Assembly (NCBI GenBank): GCA_022747635.1
Contig: JAKTNV010000005.1
Coordinates: 35,946,336 to 36,010,335, forward strand
Source of the DNA: Hetaerina americana
Taxonomy: Eukaryota; Arthropoda; Insecta; Odonata; Calopterygidae
Direction of reading: 5' to 3'
Length of the DNA: 64,000 nt
Part shown: positions 12,201 through 23,314 of the stretch, piece after piece
Numbering within the stretch: the first letter of the stretch is position 1
Layout: the number at the start of each line of letters is the position of its first letter
Translations under genes and position numbers: made by a program
Notes under the pieces: generated by a model
What the model was told of the DNA's origin: nothing
Databases searched by the model: none
Seen by the model: the letters and a program-made list of their open reading frames with translations, nothing else

Positions 12201-14824
12201 AATATCGGCATTGCGCATTCAGTTCTTGAGAATGAGATAAACCGTCTTCAAATCTCCATATTCCCGCCAATTTCACAGTTTTTTATGCCGAATTTATGAG
12301 TAGCTACTACAAAGGTGATTATTAACTCCATCTGTACTTAAATAAAGGGCACAATTCCTATATTTCGGGGACAGGCTATTCGGTGTTTTTCATTTAAATG
12401 AGATTTAATTTCATTCCTGTCGTTTTCCTCAAGTTTTATAAAAAATGAGTAATAAGGAGGAAAATATATACGTATGATCTTGTTTGTCGCAAGCTACAAT
12501 CTGACAATAAATTTCTAGAAAATAAAGTACAACAAAGACGTTGGCTAATAGCACTGAGATGAGAAGAGGAAACATGAAAAGGGATATGGAAAATGTGAAA
12601 AAATACCAAAGAAAAGTATTTTCTATAGCCTCAGATGCTGCATTCAATTTGAAAAAGATGATGAGAAGTTGCTCAATAATTCCATTGAATTTCTGTTTTG
12701 ATTTATACCCCTTAACTATTTACGTAAAAATATCTATTTCATTTGTATGCCTCTTCATAGAAAAAGTTGAGCTTTTACTAGTTATCTTGGCACTTATAAA
12801 CTTGAGAAAGTTGTGTTGCTCCTCATTAAACTAAACGAATTTTCCACATTTTTGCGTTAAAAATGATGCTTGATTTCAAGAGAACAACTAGTATTTTGAC
12901 AACTGACTCCTTTTTTACTGTACAGTGAAAAATGCTCTAATGTAATTATTCACTTTTCGAAATCTCCTCGTGAACATTCCTAATTTGGGTTTGTAGTCTA
13001 TGGACGCCACACATGACGATATAATAAGAATGGCAACAGGTCCTATTAACCTTTTTTGACAAGAATGCTTTTTTAAGTTATTTATTTTCATGAATAGGAG
13101 AATATCTATAGAATTTTTAAAAAATTCTATATCCTCTTCTTGTTTATATTGGATGGTACTATTGTTTGATTAAATGAAAGAAATATGTATGCTAAAACCT
13201 TCATAATTAAAATGAGAAAGTTCAGCGATTTATTGATGAAAAAAGGAAAATTTTCGCATAACCGTGTCTGTAGAGGGAATTGAAAATAAATATTCCATAA
13301 ATTACGCAGAGTGCACCAGATAAAGACGGAAGATAAGATCGTGTTGCTCCTTAGTTACTTTTGCATCTAAAAGTTAGATCAATGAAAAATGTCGCTACAT
13401 GTTAATTTAACGCAGAATATCAAGAGAATTAATAAAAAATTATTAACGATTTACCTTCAATGGTTTGAAAATAAACCTATTTATGATGAATTATATTTAC
13501 AAAAAGTTGCTTTTCAAATTTAACTGAATACAGATTTCTTGGATGTTGGGGATGCTGAGATGAGCAGGGATATGAGTATAAGTAGAGAATGTGGATTAAC
13601 AATCTAGTTATAAGATTCTGGGTATCAAATTAACTTAAATAGATTTTCTATTTCAATTGCTTGGATTCCGATTAATTGGACACATTTGTATTAATTTCAG
13701 TACAAATTATGATTTGCGCCATTTTCAAGTTAATGGACTACGTTTAATGATTTACATTTTTCGTTTTTACCAATAAAAAAAATAGATTAACAAAATTCAA
13801 TTTTTAGACATATTTATATTCTCTAGCATTCGATGAAATTGGTGCTTTAATGAGATTCACTATGCACTTGGCAAAAGTAGGTGGAATATTTGCTGGCCTT
13901 TAATAACTTTACATATTGTACAATGATTTCCCTAGAGTTAACGTCTCCACAAATCCTACACATTCAGTAAATTTTACCTCGTGAAGAGTAACATCACATA
14001 GAAAGCGTCAGAATTAAAAATTGCAGAAAACAACGGAAAAACAAATAATGTCACCAAATGATGGGTGAGAATGAGGAGTAATTATTTTTTATTTGAAATA
14101 AAACCAAAGAGTAACGGCAACGAATCAAGAAATCTTGCAGCAGTTAAAATGGTATTTTTAAATTATCTGGCCATATGAGAATTATGGTTAATGACGAATC
14201 TTATCTATTAACGATTTATGTGTCAATTATTTCTTGATGGTGTTAGGTACTATTAATAGCATAAAATACTGTATAATACTAATGACGACTGATAATCCAT
14301 GATTTTGATTTTTGAATTACTCATCAGCTGCCATGCAAGTCACGAAGTTGTATGGACATCGTGCGATGCCATTCTCTCGAGTTTAATGGCACGAAAATCA
14401 TTACTAGATTCACTTCATGAATTAGCTATTAAAATCTTTAACACCATGTTACTGACTCGATGAACGGCGCGAGATGCCGCGACATTAACTTTAACGGAGT
14501 CCTCCGCTATTACGCAGTTTAAAGAGCTAAAGCTGACCTCATATAATTCGAAAAGGGATTTGTAAAAGAAAACTAAAGGAGAGAAATGTTGACAATTTTT
14601 CCTGTCGGTTACGTTCACGAAAGGCTAAATGTTAACTTAACGTGAGACTTTTTTTGCAAAAAGAAGTTTTCACCCACTTTCGTTAAGAGATATATTGTTG
14701 AGCATACGTCGCAGGATACACACATTGGTAGCAGCAGTGTAAACCGTAAAGTGGTGAATCGTTGACAACGTAGCAGCTGTAATAGAAGTTAGGCGCTTGA
14801 AACATCAAATACGCATATCGTTTT
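9271..14824. other. Long AT-rich stretch without genes
   Basis: About 5.5 kb of AT-rich sequence. The only structures seen are short, such as a roughly 25-bp perfect AT-rich palindrome around tatagaatttttaaaaaatt near 13106. Open frames stay below 100 codons and show no known domain. This could be intron or intergenic DNA. Confidence 0.5.
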
Positions 14825-15300
14825 TTAAATGCTAAGCGTCATACAAAATACCATAGCAGGAGTCGAGCAGGGAGAAGGCGGAAAGAGAGAATCGGTGAGC
14901 AGAGCAGAAAAAAGAAGACGATAATGGGAAGGAAATAAAGGCGAGTGGATTTCCCTGTTCTTAGAAAGAGAGGAAATGGAGGAGGGGTGGAAGAGGTGGA
15001 GAGGCCCAGGGCTAAGCAAAATAAAAGACAGGCGAATATACAGAGGGAGGGTTTGAGGAGACAAGATGCGCCATCTAAATCCGGGAAGCATTTATGGGGG
15101 AAAAAATAGATTGAGGGATGAAGGGGGACGTAGAAAGACGGGGAGGGTCCAGGAAGCAGGAAGAGAGAGATCGGAAGGAAGCCAAAGTAAGAAGATCAGG
15201 GGAGGATGGTGTGGGAGAGAATATTCTCAATGTTTATGGTGCGCCGCCTGTGGGTGTGGGCCTAAAGAATCGAATAATAGCAGTGGATGGACACAGTTGA
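14825..15300. other. Purine-rich island
   Basis: G/A-rich + strand (gggagaagg, gaggaggggtgg). Open frames on both strands are short and low complexity. Confidence 0.55.
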
Positions 15301-16219
15301 GAAATAATATCCCCGTCGAAGGAGACATCGAATGTACTTATATAAAAATATGTTGGTGAAATAGTTGCTGGAAGCATCTTCAAATTACTGATTTCACCGT
15401 AAAAGGCACAATAATGTTGTTAAGTGCGAACTGGAATGGCAATAGAATACCAATTGATGATAGTTGTTCAGTATTTAAATTTATCATTTTCCCAAGGTAG
15501 AGATGTCACTTTTTCATGGCTCAGATTTATATGCATCACTTGAGAAAACCGATAGGAGTACCTGCCCACTATGGTTAATGATTAAGGAAAATAAAAAAAC
15601 ATTCACAATTCTAAAGCAGGCAAATTCTTTTCGTGCGGACATGTTACTGCGACTCTGTTACAGGACAATCTATTTTCTAGAGGCAAATATTCAACATATT
15701 TTATCAGTTCGGAACCAAAATGTGAGGAGACTATAGCGAAAATTGGATTGAAATTATAGCTTAAAACCAATTCTGATTGCATGAAGAAAATGTTAATCCA
15801 ATTGCTCTTGCCGTGGTGAGCCTTGTTTACAAAAGAGTTGTTTCCACACACGTACGGTGAAGACGCCCCTCATGAAAATATTTGATGATGCATAAACGAT
15901 GTGCACGGCCCTGTAATAAATGTGAATAAATAGCCGTGTGATATATTTAAAAATTTGCACAAACATTTTGAAGGTTTCAACAGTTTTAATGGGTATACTA
16001 ACAATTATTGAGATCATTCTAAACCCTAATACTTCACGAGACTCTTCATACTGACTGAGGGATGAGCGCGGCGATGAGCAATTGAAGCTTGCCCTTGTTG
16101 CCGAGCGGAGGAGGTAACAATAAGGACACTTTCTTGGCTTTTGCCCCTTAAGGGCAAAAAATCTGAACAAAGCGTGTCGTGTGCTTTGAAAATTTCTTCC
16201 ATGACCAGAAGCGGGAAGC
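15301..16219. other. Mixed unannotated DNA
   Basis: No repeat or gene supported. A small palindrome, ttgccccttaagggcaa, lies near 16140. Confidence 0.5.
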
Positions 16220-18060
16220 AAGGGACCAAAAGATACAGCAGGAAAGGGAGAATGAAAAGAAGGGACGAGGAGAAGGGACCCTGTAGATAAATAGCGCTCG
16301 AGGTATATTTGGAGGGAGAGAGAGTGCTTGGCTTGCTTTGAAATGGGTAAGGTGGGAAGGCTCAGGGGGTGTATAAAACGGAGCGTAGAAGGCTGAGGGG
16401 GAGGGTGAGATGGGCCCTGAGACGGAAACTGGGGAGAGAAGCTCAGCCCCCTTTATCGATCCGAGAGACGCCTGGCGTCGTGGGAAGGCGTCGCTGGCCC
16501 GACGCCGTGGTCTGTCTGGGGTGTCAGGAGAGAGCGATATAAGTGCGGGGGATGGGGAGGAAGAGGTGGAGTGGGCTTGAGGGGAAACGGAGGGGGGAGG
16601 AAAGCGGTAGCTCAAGGAGGGTAGTTTGGTGAACTGCGGAGACGAGTGGGGGAGAATTAGGAAGCGGGGGAGGAGGCGAAGAGCAGAGATGGATGGAGAG
16701 AGAGGGAGAGAGACAATGTTCTCTGGAGTGATATCTCGTTCGTGGGGTGGAGAGAGAGAGAGAGAGAGAGGGGGAGGGGGAAAGAGGAAGCCGGGGGAGT
16801 GGAGAGGGTAGTGAGGTGGGAGGAGGGCTTCGGAATGCCTCACGAAGGAGCGCGGGATGCGGGCGTGGGGAGGGAATTTCGGCGTGGGTGGGTGGGGGCA
16901 GGTCTGTTGTTGACTGTTGTGGGCTTTAACGCGAAGGGGGAGTTTTAAAAGGAAGGGAGAAGCGTGGCAGAGAGGTGGGGGAGGGGGATGTTGCCATCGC
17001 ATTTTCCTTTCTCTCTCCCCTCCAACCTCCTCCACCCCTTCCCACGCCAGACCATTCCAAACGTCCGCTCATCTCCCATTCTCTCCCTCCTTATCCCCCA
17101 CCAACCCCAGACATTTTCTCGGCACCCACAAGATCCCCGTGTCCCCCATCCCCTCTCGACAGATCTCGATGTGAACCCCCTCTCTCTCCCCCCCTTTGCG
17201 GCAGTCACCTCTCCGGGAATTTCTGTTTCTCTCTCTCTCAACTTCACTCGTTTTCCCTCTCACGCTCTCTAACACTCCCATCCTCTCCTACCCTTCCTCC
17301 CTCTTTTGCCCCCTCGCTTGCCGCTTCCTCTGCCTTTACGGAAACCTTCGCCGTAACATCTCGAAGCCACCCTCCCCCTCAACCCCCTTTGCCAATGCTC
17401 TTCCATCGCTCTCCCCAACGCGGAGTATCCCCCTGCCTGCCCTCACACGACATCGTCGTCCGTCCCCGCCACCGCCCCCCTCGCACCTCATCTCCGCCCA
17501 CACGCCCCCTTCCTCCCTCCCCTCCTCCCCCTGGCAACACCGCCACTCCCATCCCTCCACCCAGTGTCCACACTATACCATTCACACGCACATGCGCACC
17601 CAAAGCGAAGAGAGGGGGCGAAGAGGTTTTGAGGAGAGGATTTCCCCCAAGAAGAAATCTCTTTCTCTTTCACTTCCCCCTTATGACCAACGCCGCACAA
17701 TAAATTTCCATTCTTGAGAGAAGAAGAAATTCGATGTTCGTATTTTCAATACATTTTCTCGCAGCCGGAGGATGGGATTTTCGCCCTCATTACCGTCATC
17801 GTCGCCCAGGACACCACCGATATGCTCTCTCCGATTCCCTTTCGCTCCCCAGCTCCCTCCTTTCCGGGGGATTTTTCGAGGCTTCCAATCCCCCACACTC
17901 TCGAATAGCCAACCAACACCCTCGAGGTGGCGATGGTGGCGACGATTTGATAGATTATTCGTCACCTCCACGCGCCAGTGTCCGCCAATGGGGTTTCAGG
18001 AAAGGCGTCAGAACCGCCATGTTCGATCTCCGTCCGAACTGGCAGCTTTCTGGAAATAAG
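16220..18060. other. GC-rich island with purine-to-pyrimidine switch
   Basis: The + strand is G/A-rich from about 16.22 to 16.98 kb, including a (GA)n run near 16750, and C/T-rich from about 16.99 to 17.57 kb, followed by mixed CpG-containing sequence to about 18.06 kb. The 295-codon minus frame and 242-codon plus frame are the same Pro/Ser-rich artefact seen from either side of the switch. CpGs cluster at 16455-16510, compatible with a CpG-island promoter. No TATA box, coding domain or splice pair could be supported. Confidence 0.6.
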
Positions 18061-19764
18061 TCTGGGCTCAAATGAGAGGGCATTCGGGTGAGGAAAGATC
18101 TGAATTTTGCTAGGCAACAAGAAGCGTTTACAAGAAAATATGCCAGGTGAAGAATGGGTGTATTCGAGTGAGCTGGGGATATGAGCCTCTCTAGTTGCAT
18201 CTATGATTCTTCGAGTTATGCGTTATTGCTGCTATTATACGTAAATCAGGTACTAAGTGAAGTTGATCCACTATTATATGCATCTTTCAGATTATATTAG
18301 TAGTAAACAACCAAAAGGACAGTATTTCGCATCGCACGCTTTTTGTCACTCTCCGGTCCTGAGAAGCATATGTCAGGATTTTCACAGACCTCTGCATACT
18401 CACCAGCCAGATAATTACACCGCTGCATCTTAAATCAATCTATTTGTTTCAAATTTGAAGTGGTGTCCCACTGTAACGAATACTTGCATGTGATTTTTCC
18501 AACGGTATTTTCTCAAATAAAATAATTAGCGTTAATTTTATTGGGTCTATTCAGTCAAAATGCATAGGTACACGGTGATTGCACAAACGGTGACAAACAT
18601 TATGTCCTCTACTTTCTAAGCGTGTACTTATTAACTGCTTTGGGAATGAGGCCACTTTTTAACTGAGAGCCAGGCTCAGTCAATTGTTAGAAACATTTTG
18701 TTTATTATGCAAAAGTACGGCAGCTACCCTGTGAAGGCACAAGTTTCACAACTCTTTTACCCTAATTCACAATTAGTCTTCCTCATAAATTCCCCTCATG
18801 GAGTATGACATATTATTTGGTCATCCACCAAGGAATTTATGTTCAACTTCATTATTAGTCGGTTAATATAAAAAAAACTTCCTTTTATTCTTGCAATTCG
18901 TATCAAATGCTAGTGGTTAACTTTAAGACAAAACAAAGCAAACCAAAATTGATTAATTTTAGAAAGGACATAAAGCATTTAAAAAATAGTTTTTACTTAA
19001 GCTCAATAACCAAAGTCTTGAGAATCGGATTTCATTTTATAAAAGAAACCATAAAAATTACGATAGATTAAATACCTAAGAAGCTTCCTATAACATAATT
19101 CAGATTACTGTGCACCCAGGTACTCAAGTAATAACGAGCAAAATATTTACCTGTTTTCTATCGGCGGAAAACTGGGGACACTAGGAGATAGTATAGAGGA
19201 AATAAGTAAAAGGTTGTTAGCTTCATACATTAAAATTAAAATCAAACTTTTTTAATTTTACTTCTCCCGACAGGAATTATATGAAGGGTACGTACTAAAC
19301 GTAAAATCATGAGCTTAATTTAGGTTGCAATTTAATATATTAAATTCACGGGATAGCACATCTTCTTTCCAGCAAAATTTGTTCTCCAAATTTACAGGCA
19401 TGTGGTATATTCGCCGAAAATGTCGCAATAGTCATCAAAGGAACGCTGATTCATGGATCGACTGTGGGTTGGTCTATAAAGATGTAATGTTTCCGTTTCC
19501 ATCACTCTTTGATTTTGATTTCCTATGTCACAAGGTAAACTCTTGGTCGTACATGTTGCAAGAAAATCTGGATTCATTTCAAGGTCCTGTAATTATTTAC
19601 CTCCAGTGAAATAAATAAAATACTAACACAGGAGGCAATCAAAAAGTACCCCCCCACCGACGAAGCGCATGGCTGGTTTATTTTGGCTATGCCTCAACTG
19701 TAAGCAAGGCAAGGAGATACCCACGATCAGAGACGGAATGGACGAACTTTAAATACACTTTGAT
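18061..19764. other. AT-rich unannotated DNA
   Basis: No supported gene. A 94-codon frame at 19325-19609 has no recognised domain. The stretch 19629-19760, starting aggaggcaatcaaaaagta, may be the edge of an old DNA transposon but has no matching end here. Confidence 0.45.
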
Positions 19765-19814
19765 GTATATATATGTATATAAGTGTATTACTATATATGT
19801 ATATATATATATTA
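19765..19814. repeat. TA microsatellite, tail side of SINE
   Basis: Interrupted (TA)n with tgtatata units directly 3' (on the minus strand) of the SINE body. Confidence 0.9.
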
Positions 19815-19962
19815 GCAGGTTATGGTTTCCCAGGAAGACCTGGTACCCCAATAATCGCATAGCCTGGGTGGAGCTGCAGATGTCCAAACTGCCTTGCCCG
19901 GGAATCGAACATGGGCCCCTCCGGTCAGTAGTCCAATGCTCTACCCCCTGGACTACCGCGAC

Positions 19963-19963
<1 letters not shown>
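19815..19963 (-). mobile_element. Short tRNA-derived SINE between AT tracts
   Basis: Read on the minus strand, the first 75-80 nt look like a tRNA: gggtcgcggtagtccaggg, then ggtagagcattgg, and a B box gttcgattcccggg, with box A overlapping tagtccagggggtagagc. An anticodon cannot be assigned because the anticodon stem needs wobbles or a mismatch. The tRNA-unrelated part (aggctatgcgattattgggg to ccataacctgctaat) leads into a (TA)n tail. It differs from the SINE at 2098 in both head and tail, so it is a second family. The surrounding (AT)n tract makes the target duplication unreadable. A true tRNA gene is unlikely given the imperfect cloverleaf and extra 3' body. Confidence 0.72.
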
Positions 19964-20038
<75 letters not shown>

Positions 20039-20039
20039 T
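19964..20039. repeat. (AT)n microsatellite
   Basis: About 76 bp of nearly pure AT repeat with one interruption (taaat). Confidence 0.95.
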
Positions 20040-20139
20040 GTTAGTGTCGATTTAAAAAAAAAATCCACTCCGCACCCGAAATCACCCAATCCCGAAATCT
20101 CAGCCAGAGATAAAAATAATAGGCAATGCGAAACGAAGA

Positions 20140-20610
20140 CGAAAGACATGAAGGAAGAAAATCGAAAATCCAGAAATGGCAGAGCCAGGGTGGTGGCCGG
20201 GTATAAGATTCCTCAGTGGGGGAGAGAGGTGTGGGGTGGCGTGCGGCGTGTGGGGGTGAAAGGGGGTTTTTGGCCGCAGAGACAGAGGAGGAAGGAAAGA
20301 GCAGAGGCTGGAAAGGATAGGGATCAGGACGGTGGAAAGATCTCGTAATGAGAAATGGGGGAAATGGAGCGATGCGTGTGGCGGGGGCAGTCCAGGGCCA
20401 GAGAAAGGGGCTGAAGGAAGGAGGGGGGGTAGAGGTCGCGGGAAGAGAAAAGGTGAAGCGGAGGAGGAGGCCGGGGGGTTTCTAAGGGTGAAGGAGGAAA
20501 AATCTCGCTCTCGCCGGGAGGCGCGGGGTGAGGAAGAGGGGCGTTTTATTCCCTCACCACTTCCTCAATTCCTCCATTGGATAAAGGGGCGCGAGGAATG
20601 AACAAATCGT
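20140..20610. other. Purine-rich GC island
   Basis: G/A-rich + strand with scattered CpGs. Open frames on the + strand (66 and 89 codons) are Lys/Glu/Gly-rich low complexity. Confidence 0.55.
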
Positions 20611-21227
20611 ACAGAAAAACAAAAGGAGGGGGCTACACTCTGCAACCGTATCCCTTCGTTCCATCCATAAAAAATGTACATTCCTCCATTTTGGGGATTC
20701 TTTATATTTTTCCAGTAAATTGGATTATATTTCCGATTTTTCGAAAAACAATTCTGTACGTTTTCAGTTTCTGATTACACGCATAAAGTTGTAAATTTAA
20801 AAGAGGCGCACTTATCCACAAATTAATGCAAAACGCCATTGCATTCTGACATTGCAGGATTATTTTTTCCAATTGTTGACCAAAGTCGCCAGATGAATGA
20901 CTTACAAATAAATAAGTTTTCAAAGCAATCCATTTTACTCCAATCAATCGGTTATAATAGATTAGTAATATGACATTATCAGTCATGAGGAAAGAGTGAT
21001 GAATAGGCATTGACGATCTTTTATGCACTAAATTCAAGTGCATCATTACTTGAAAATAAGAATAAATATGACGATGAGATGTTAAGGTCAGTGCACAATA
21101 ATAATTCTTGATCAATTAGGAAATTTGAGATAGGATTTTCATCGAACGAAATATAAAATGTGCTTAAATATAAAAGGTGTTAGCAATAATAGATTCGGGA
21201 AAAGTTCTTGCATAAAAGCTAGTAACA
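20611..21227. other. AT-rich unannotated DNA
   Basis: No repeat or gene supported; a 137-codon minus-strand frame (20702-21115) has no recognisable domain. Confidence 0.45.
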
Positions 21228-21239
21228 AACTACGCGTAA
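21228..21239. repeat. Left target duplication of palindromic element A
   Basis: aactacgcgtaa, repeated exactly at 21460-21471. Confidence 0.85.
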
Positions 21240-21282
21240 GTTTAAATGAATATACTTTGTAACTTCCACACAATTTTTATTC

Positions 21283-21322
21283 GTACTACCGGTTTCAACG
21301 CAACGGCGTCATCATCAGGTAC
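21283..21322 (-). ncRNA. Hammerhead ribozyme-like motif, arm 1 of element A
   Basis: Minus-strand copy identical in core to the + strand motif of arm 2: gtac, CTGATGA, stem II, GAAA, a very short stem III, GTA cleavage triplet, gtac. Confidence 0.65.
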
Positions 21323-21333
21323 AAAACCAATAT

Positions 21334-21373
21334 GTACCTGATGATGACGCCGTTGCGTTGAAACCGGTAGTAC
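21334..21373 (+). ncRNA. Hammerhead ribozyme-like motif, arm 2 of element A
   Basis: Order of parts: stem I 5' strand GTAC (21334-21337), invariant CTGATGA (21338-21344), stem II gacgc/gcgtt closed by a 4-nt loop, invariant GAAA (21360-21363), minimal stem III cc/gg, cleavage triplet GTA (21367-21369, obeying NUH), and stem I 3' strand GTAC (21370-21373). Stem I is self-complementary. Stem III is only about 2-3 bp, as described for hammerheads of Penelope-like elements, where activity may depend on dimers. Cleavage is predicted after 21369. Confidence 0.68.
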
Positions 21374-21459
21374 GAATAAAAATTGCGTGGAAGTTACAAA
21401 GTATATTCATTTAAACGAACATGAACCTCCACAAAGTTGAGCCCGAGACCATAGAATTC

Positions 21460-21471
21460 AACTACGCGTAA
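21460..21471. repeat. Right target duplication of palindromic element A
   Basis: Exact copy of aactacgcgtaa from 21228-21239. Confidence 0.85.
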
Positions 21472-22204
21472 CTTTACCCCATCACGACTATATGTCAACT
21501 GAGACACAAATTTACCCATTTAATGGTGTCACTTCCGGTCTCTACCCAATTTTCTTAGCTCCTAGAATCATATTTATAACTAGAATTGCATTCATCCCAG
21601 CGTAACAATTTTTCTCTCTTGACTAGAGGTATGCCAAAATGAATCTTGTACTAGCCCTTACCGGTTTTAAGGAATCCCCATTTTCTCCTTCTCATTCACA
21701 CACACAACAATAAGGTTTTTGAAATACCTGAGCGAATTGAATTCGAGGATATTCTCCAACTTTTCAAGTGGGGGATAAACATTCCGTCGTCGTAAACCGC
21801 TAAAATTAACCAATTTTGGCTATAATAATACGACAAGCAGGATAAACTTTTTTACCCGTATTACTGCACCTTTAGAATTGATATATTACTTCATTTACTC
21901 GGTTTGAGATTTTTAGCACAACTGCATCCATGAAGTAAGAAAGTTTTCCACCAAAGGAAAATCTGCGTCACTCAACGGACAAGAGAAACTAGCACAAGTC
22001 GTCTCAGTGTTTAGTGAACGTCTAATGTGGCATCCCATCTTGACACGCACTTTAACAAATAATTGAAGGGGCTCATTAAGATGTAATTCGCTTCATTTCC
22101 TCACCTCTTTCAAATAAGTACGAGTTTGATAGAGAATCAAAACTTTTACATACATTTCGCCGCGGCGCGGAATTGGATTGGGATTTAATTGGAACATTGG
22201 ATAT
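21472..22204. other. AT-rich unannotated DNA
   Basis: No supported feature; cgccgcggcgcgg near 22158 is a small GC-rich palindrome. Confidence 0.45.
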
Positions 22205-22762
22205 AGGGTCTGTCCCAAAAATAAGTAGAAAGATTTGATCATCTTTTTCGGCTCAAAAGGCGTTATGTACAAAGATTTTGTGCATCATAGATAGAGAGTG
22301 AGCAGTAATTTTTACGTGTAAGTCCTTGAAAGGCTGCGAAAAGAAGGCAACGTGTCAAGAAGGAGATATTTGCCAACTGGAGGCTGCACCACGAGGACAC
22401 GCCGTCCCACACCACATCCCTCGTGACGGAGACCTTGGCCAAGCACAAGGTGGTAACGCTGCCCCAGATGCTCTACAGCACCGATGTGGCACCGCCGGAC
22501 TTCTTTTTGTTTCCAAGAATAAGAAGGAGCTTGAAAGGTAGCTATTTTGGAGCACTGGGTAACGTTTAAGTGTTCGTGAAGAGGTGCTTGAACGAAGTTC
22601 CCGTCGATGCCTTCCAGAAAGCGTACCACGACAGTCATAGGCGCTGGCATCGGCATGTTGATGCACAAGAGTGATATTTTGAAGAATTATAGTGACTGAT
22701 ACTCTGATTTACAAAACATTTTATCCTCGAATTTATTCTACTTATTGCTGAAGCAGATATTT
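22205..22762 (+). mobile_element. Mariner remnant, 5' part deleted
   Basis: The left end, gggtctgtccc then aaaataagtagaa, pairs imperfectly with the right end, where the reverse complement reads atctgcttcagcaataagta, giving degenerate terminal inverted repeats of about 25 bp. Only the C-terminal half of a mariner transposase lies between them. At about 558 bp it is under half of a full-length mariner. It belongs to a different subfamily from the element at 901, judging from the different terminal repeats. Confidence 0.82.
22325..22692 (+). pseudogene. Mariner transposase C-terminal pseudogene
   Basis: In shifting + frames one reads LERLRK, EIFANWRLHH, then HHEDTPSH, VVTLPQMLYSTDVAPPD, FFLFPRIRRSLKG, LNEVPVDAFQKAYHD, HRRWHRHVDAQ, an internal stop, and YFEEL with the stop at 22690. 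These are the second and third catalytic blocks and the C-terminus of a DD34D mariner transposase. The block that is usually HHDNAPSH reads HHEDTPSH, so the second catalytic Asp appears replaced by Glu, while the third Asp (in APPD, 34 residues on) is kept. The N-terminal DNA-binding domain and first Asp are missing. At least one frameshift and two in-frame stops make it non-functional. Confidence 0.85.
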
Positions 22763-23264
22763 TTTAATGAGAATATTATTATTCATGCTTGAGTCCACCC
22801 CCTAAGCTACCAAGGGCATCCAAGAGGTAGTGAATGGTTAATCGAACTCATTGTGGCAGAGACTAGTGGTGAAATGAGCGGTACTATGTAACTGAGTGGT
22901 CATCAGCAATAAGATCGTTAATAAAATGCATGACTTAGAATCTAAAAAATGCCAAAAAAAAGGTGCAGTTACATGGTTGTGAGGACATGAGCTCTACCGA
23001 AATATGGTGGTGTGAATATAAAAAGTAATCATAGCTATCAGTAGCAAAAAAATTATCTTTAGTTTCATTAAACACTTATAAAATTACAGGGATACTTCGC
23101 GGAGGAAGACTAGCAGATACCATTACTTTCCTATTCTGAGGAGTATTATTAGCTCTCCACCTCTTAATTTTCAAATCATCGATTGAATGACAGTTGTGAT
23201 GGGATCCCGAATAAATTAATTGAGATGCACACGAGTATTATACATTTCTTAATATTTATTTTAA
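22763..23264. other. AT-rich unannotated DNA
   Basis: Nothing recognisable. Confidence 0.5.
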
Positions 23265-23314
23265 TTATATATATATATATATATAAATATATATATATAT
23301 ATTTATTTATTTAT
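23265..23314. repeat. (AT)n / (ATTT)n tract
   Basis: AT repeat followed by ATTT units, directly adjoining interspersed repeat copy 2 on its tail side. Confidence 0.92.

Larger units (their letters stand above)
21240..21459 (+). mobile_element. Palindromic hammerhead element A (Penelope-related)
   Basis: A 220-bp unit flanked by a 12-bp direct repeat. Arm 1 is 21240-21322 and arm 2 is 21334-21416; they are inverted repeats of 83 bp with one mismatch, separated by an 11-bp spacer. The arms are followed on the right by a 43-nt tail (21417-21459) containing atgaacctccacaaagttga. Each arm carries a hammerhead-like core, so both strands encode one. The tail and the order hammerhead, about 45-60 nt, tail motif recur in elements B and C. 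Hammerhead motifs are known from termini of Penelope-like elements, and a Penelope-like coding remnant at 55.8-57.0 kb in this window ends in the same type of motif. It has no coding capacity and must rely on proteins supplied in trans. Confidence 0.82.

Noticed and set aside
16148..17035. 295-codon open frame on the minus strand
   Set aside because: Pro/Ser/Leu-rich translation of a purine-skewed tract, overlapped by other long frames in other phases; no domain or splice context.
19398..19534. Possible 137-nt plus-strand exon between tttacag and gtaaac
   Set aside because: The acceptor has a poor pyrimidine tract and the protein matches nothing known; such pairs are common by chance.
19884..19963. 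Functional tRNA gene on the minus strand
   Set aside because: Imperfect anticodon stem and a non-tRNA 3' body with (TA)n tail indicate a SINE instead.
21240..21459. Ordinary MITE from a DNA transposon, or CRISPR-like palindrome
   Set aside because: The inverted arms contain a complete hammerhead core, there is a one-sided tail and a 12-bp duplication, all pointing to a Penelope-type origin; there is no repeat-spacer array.
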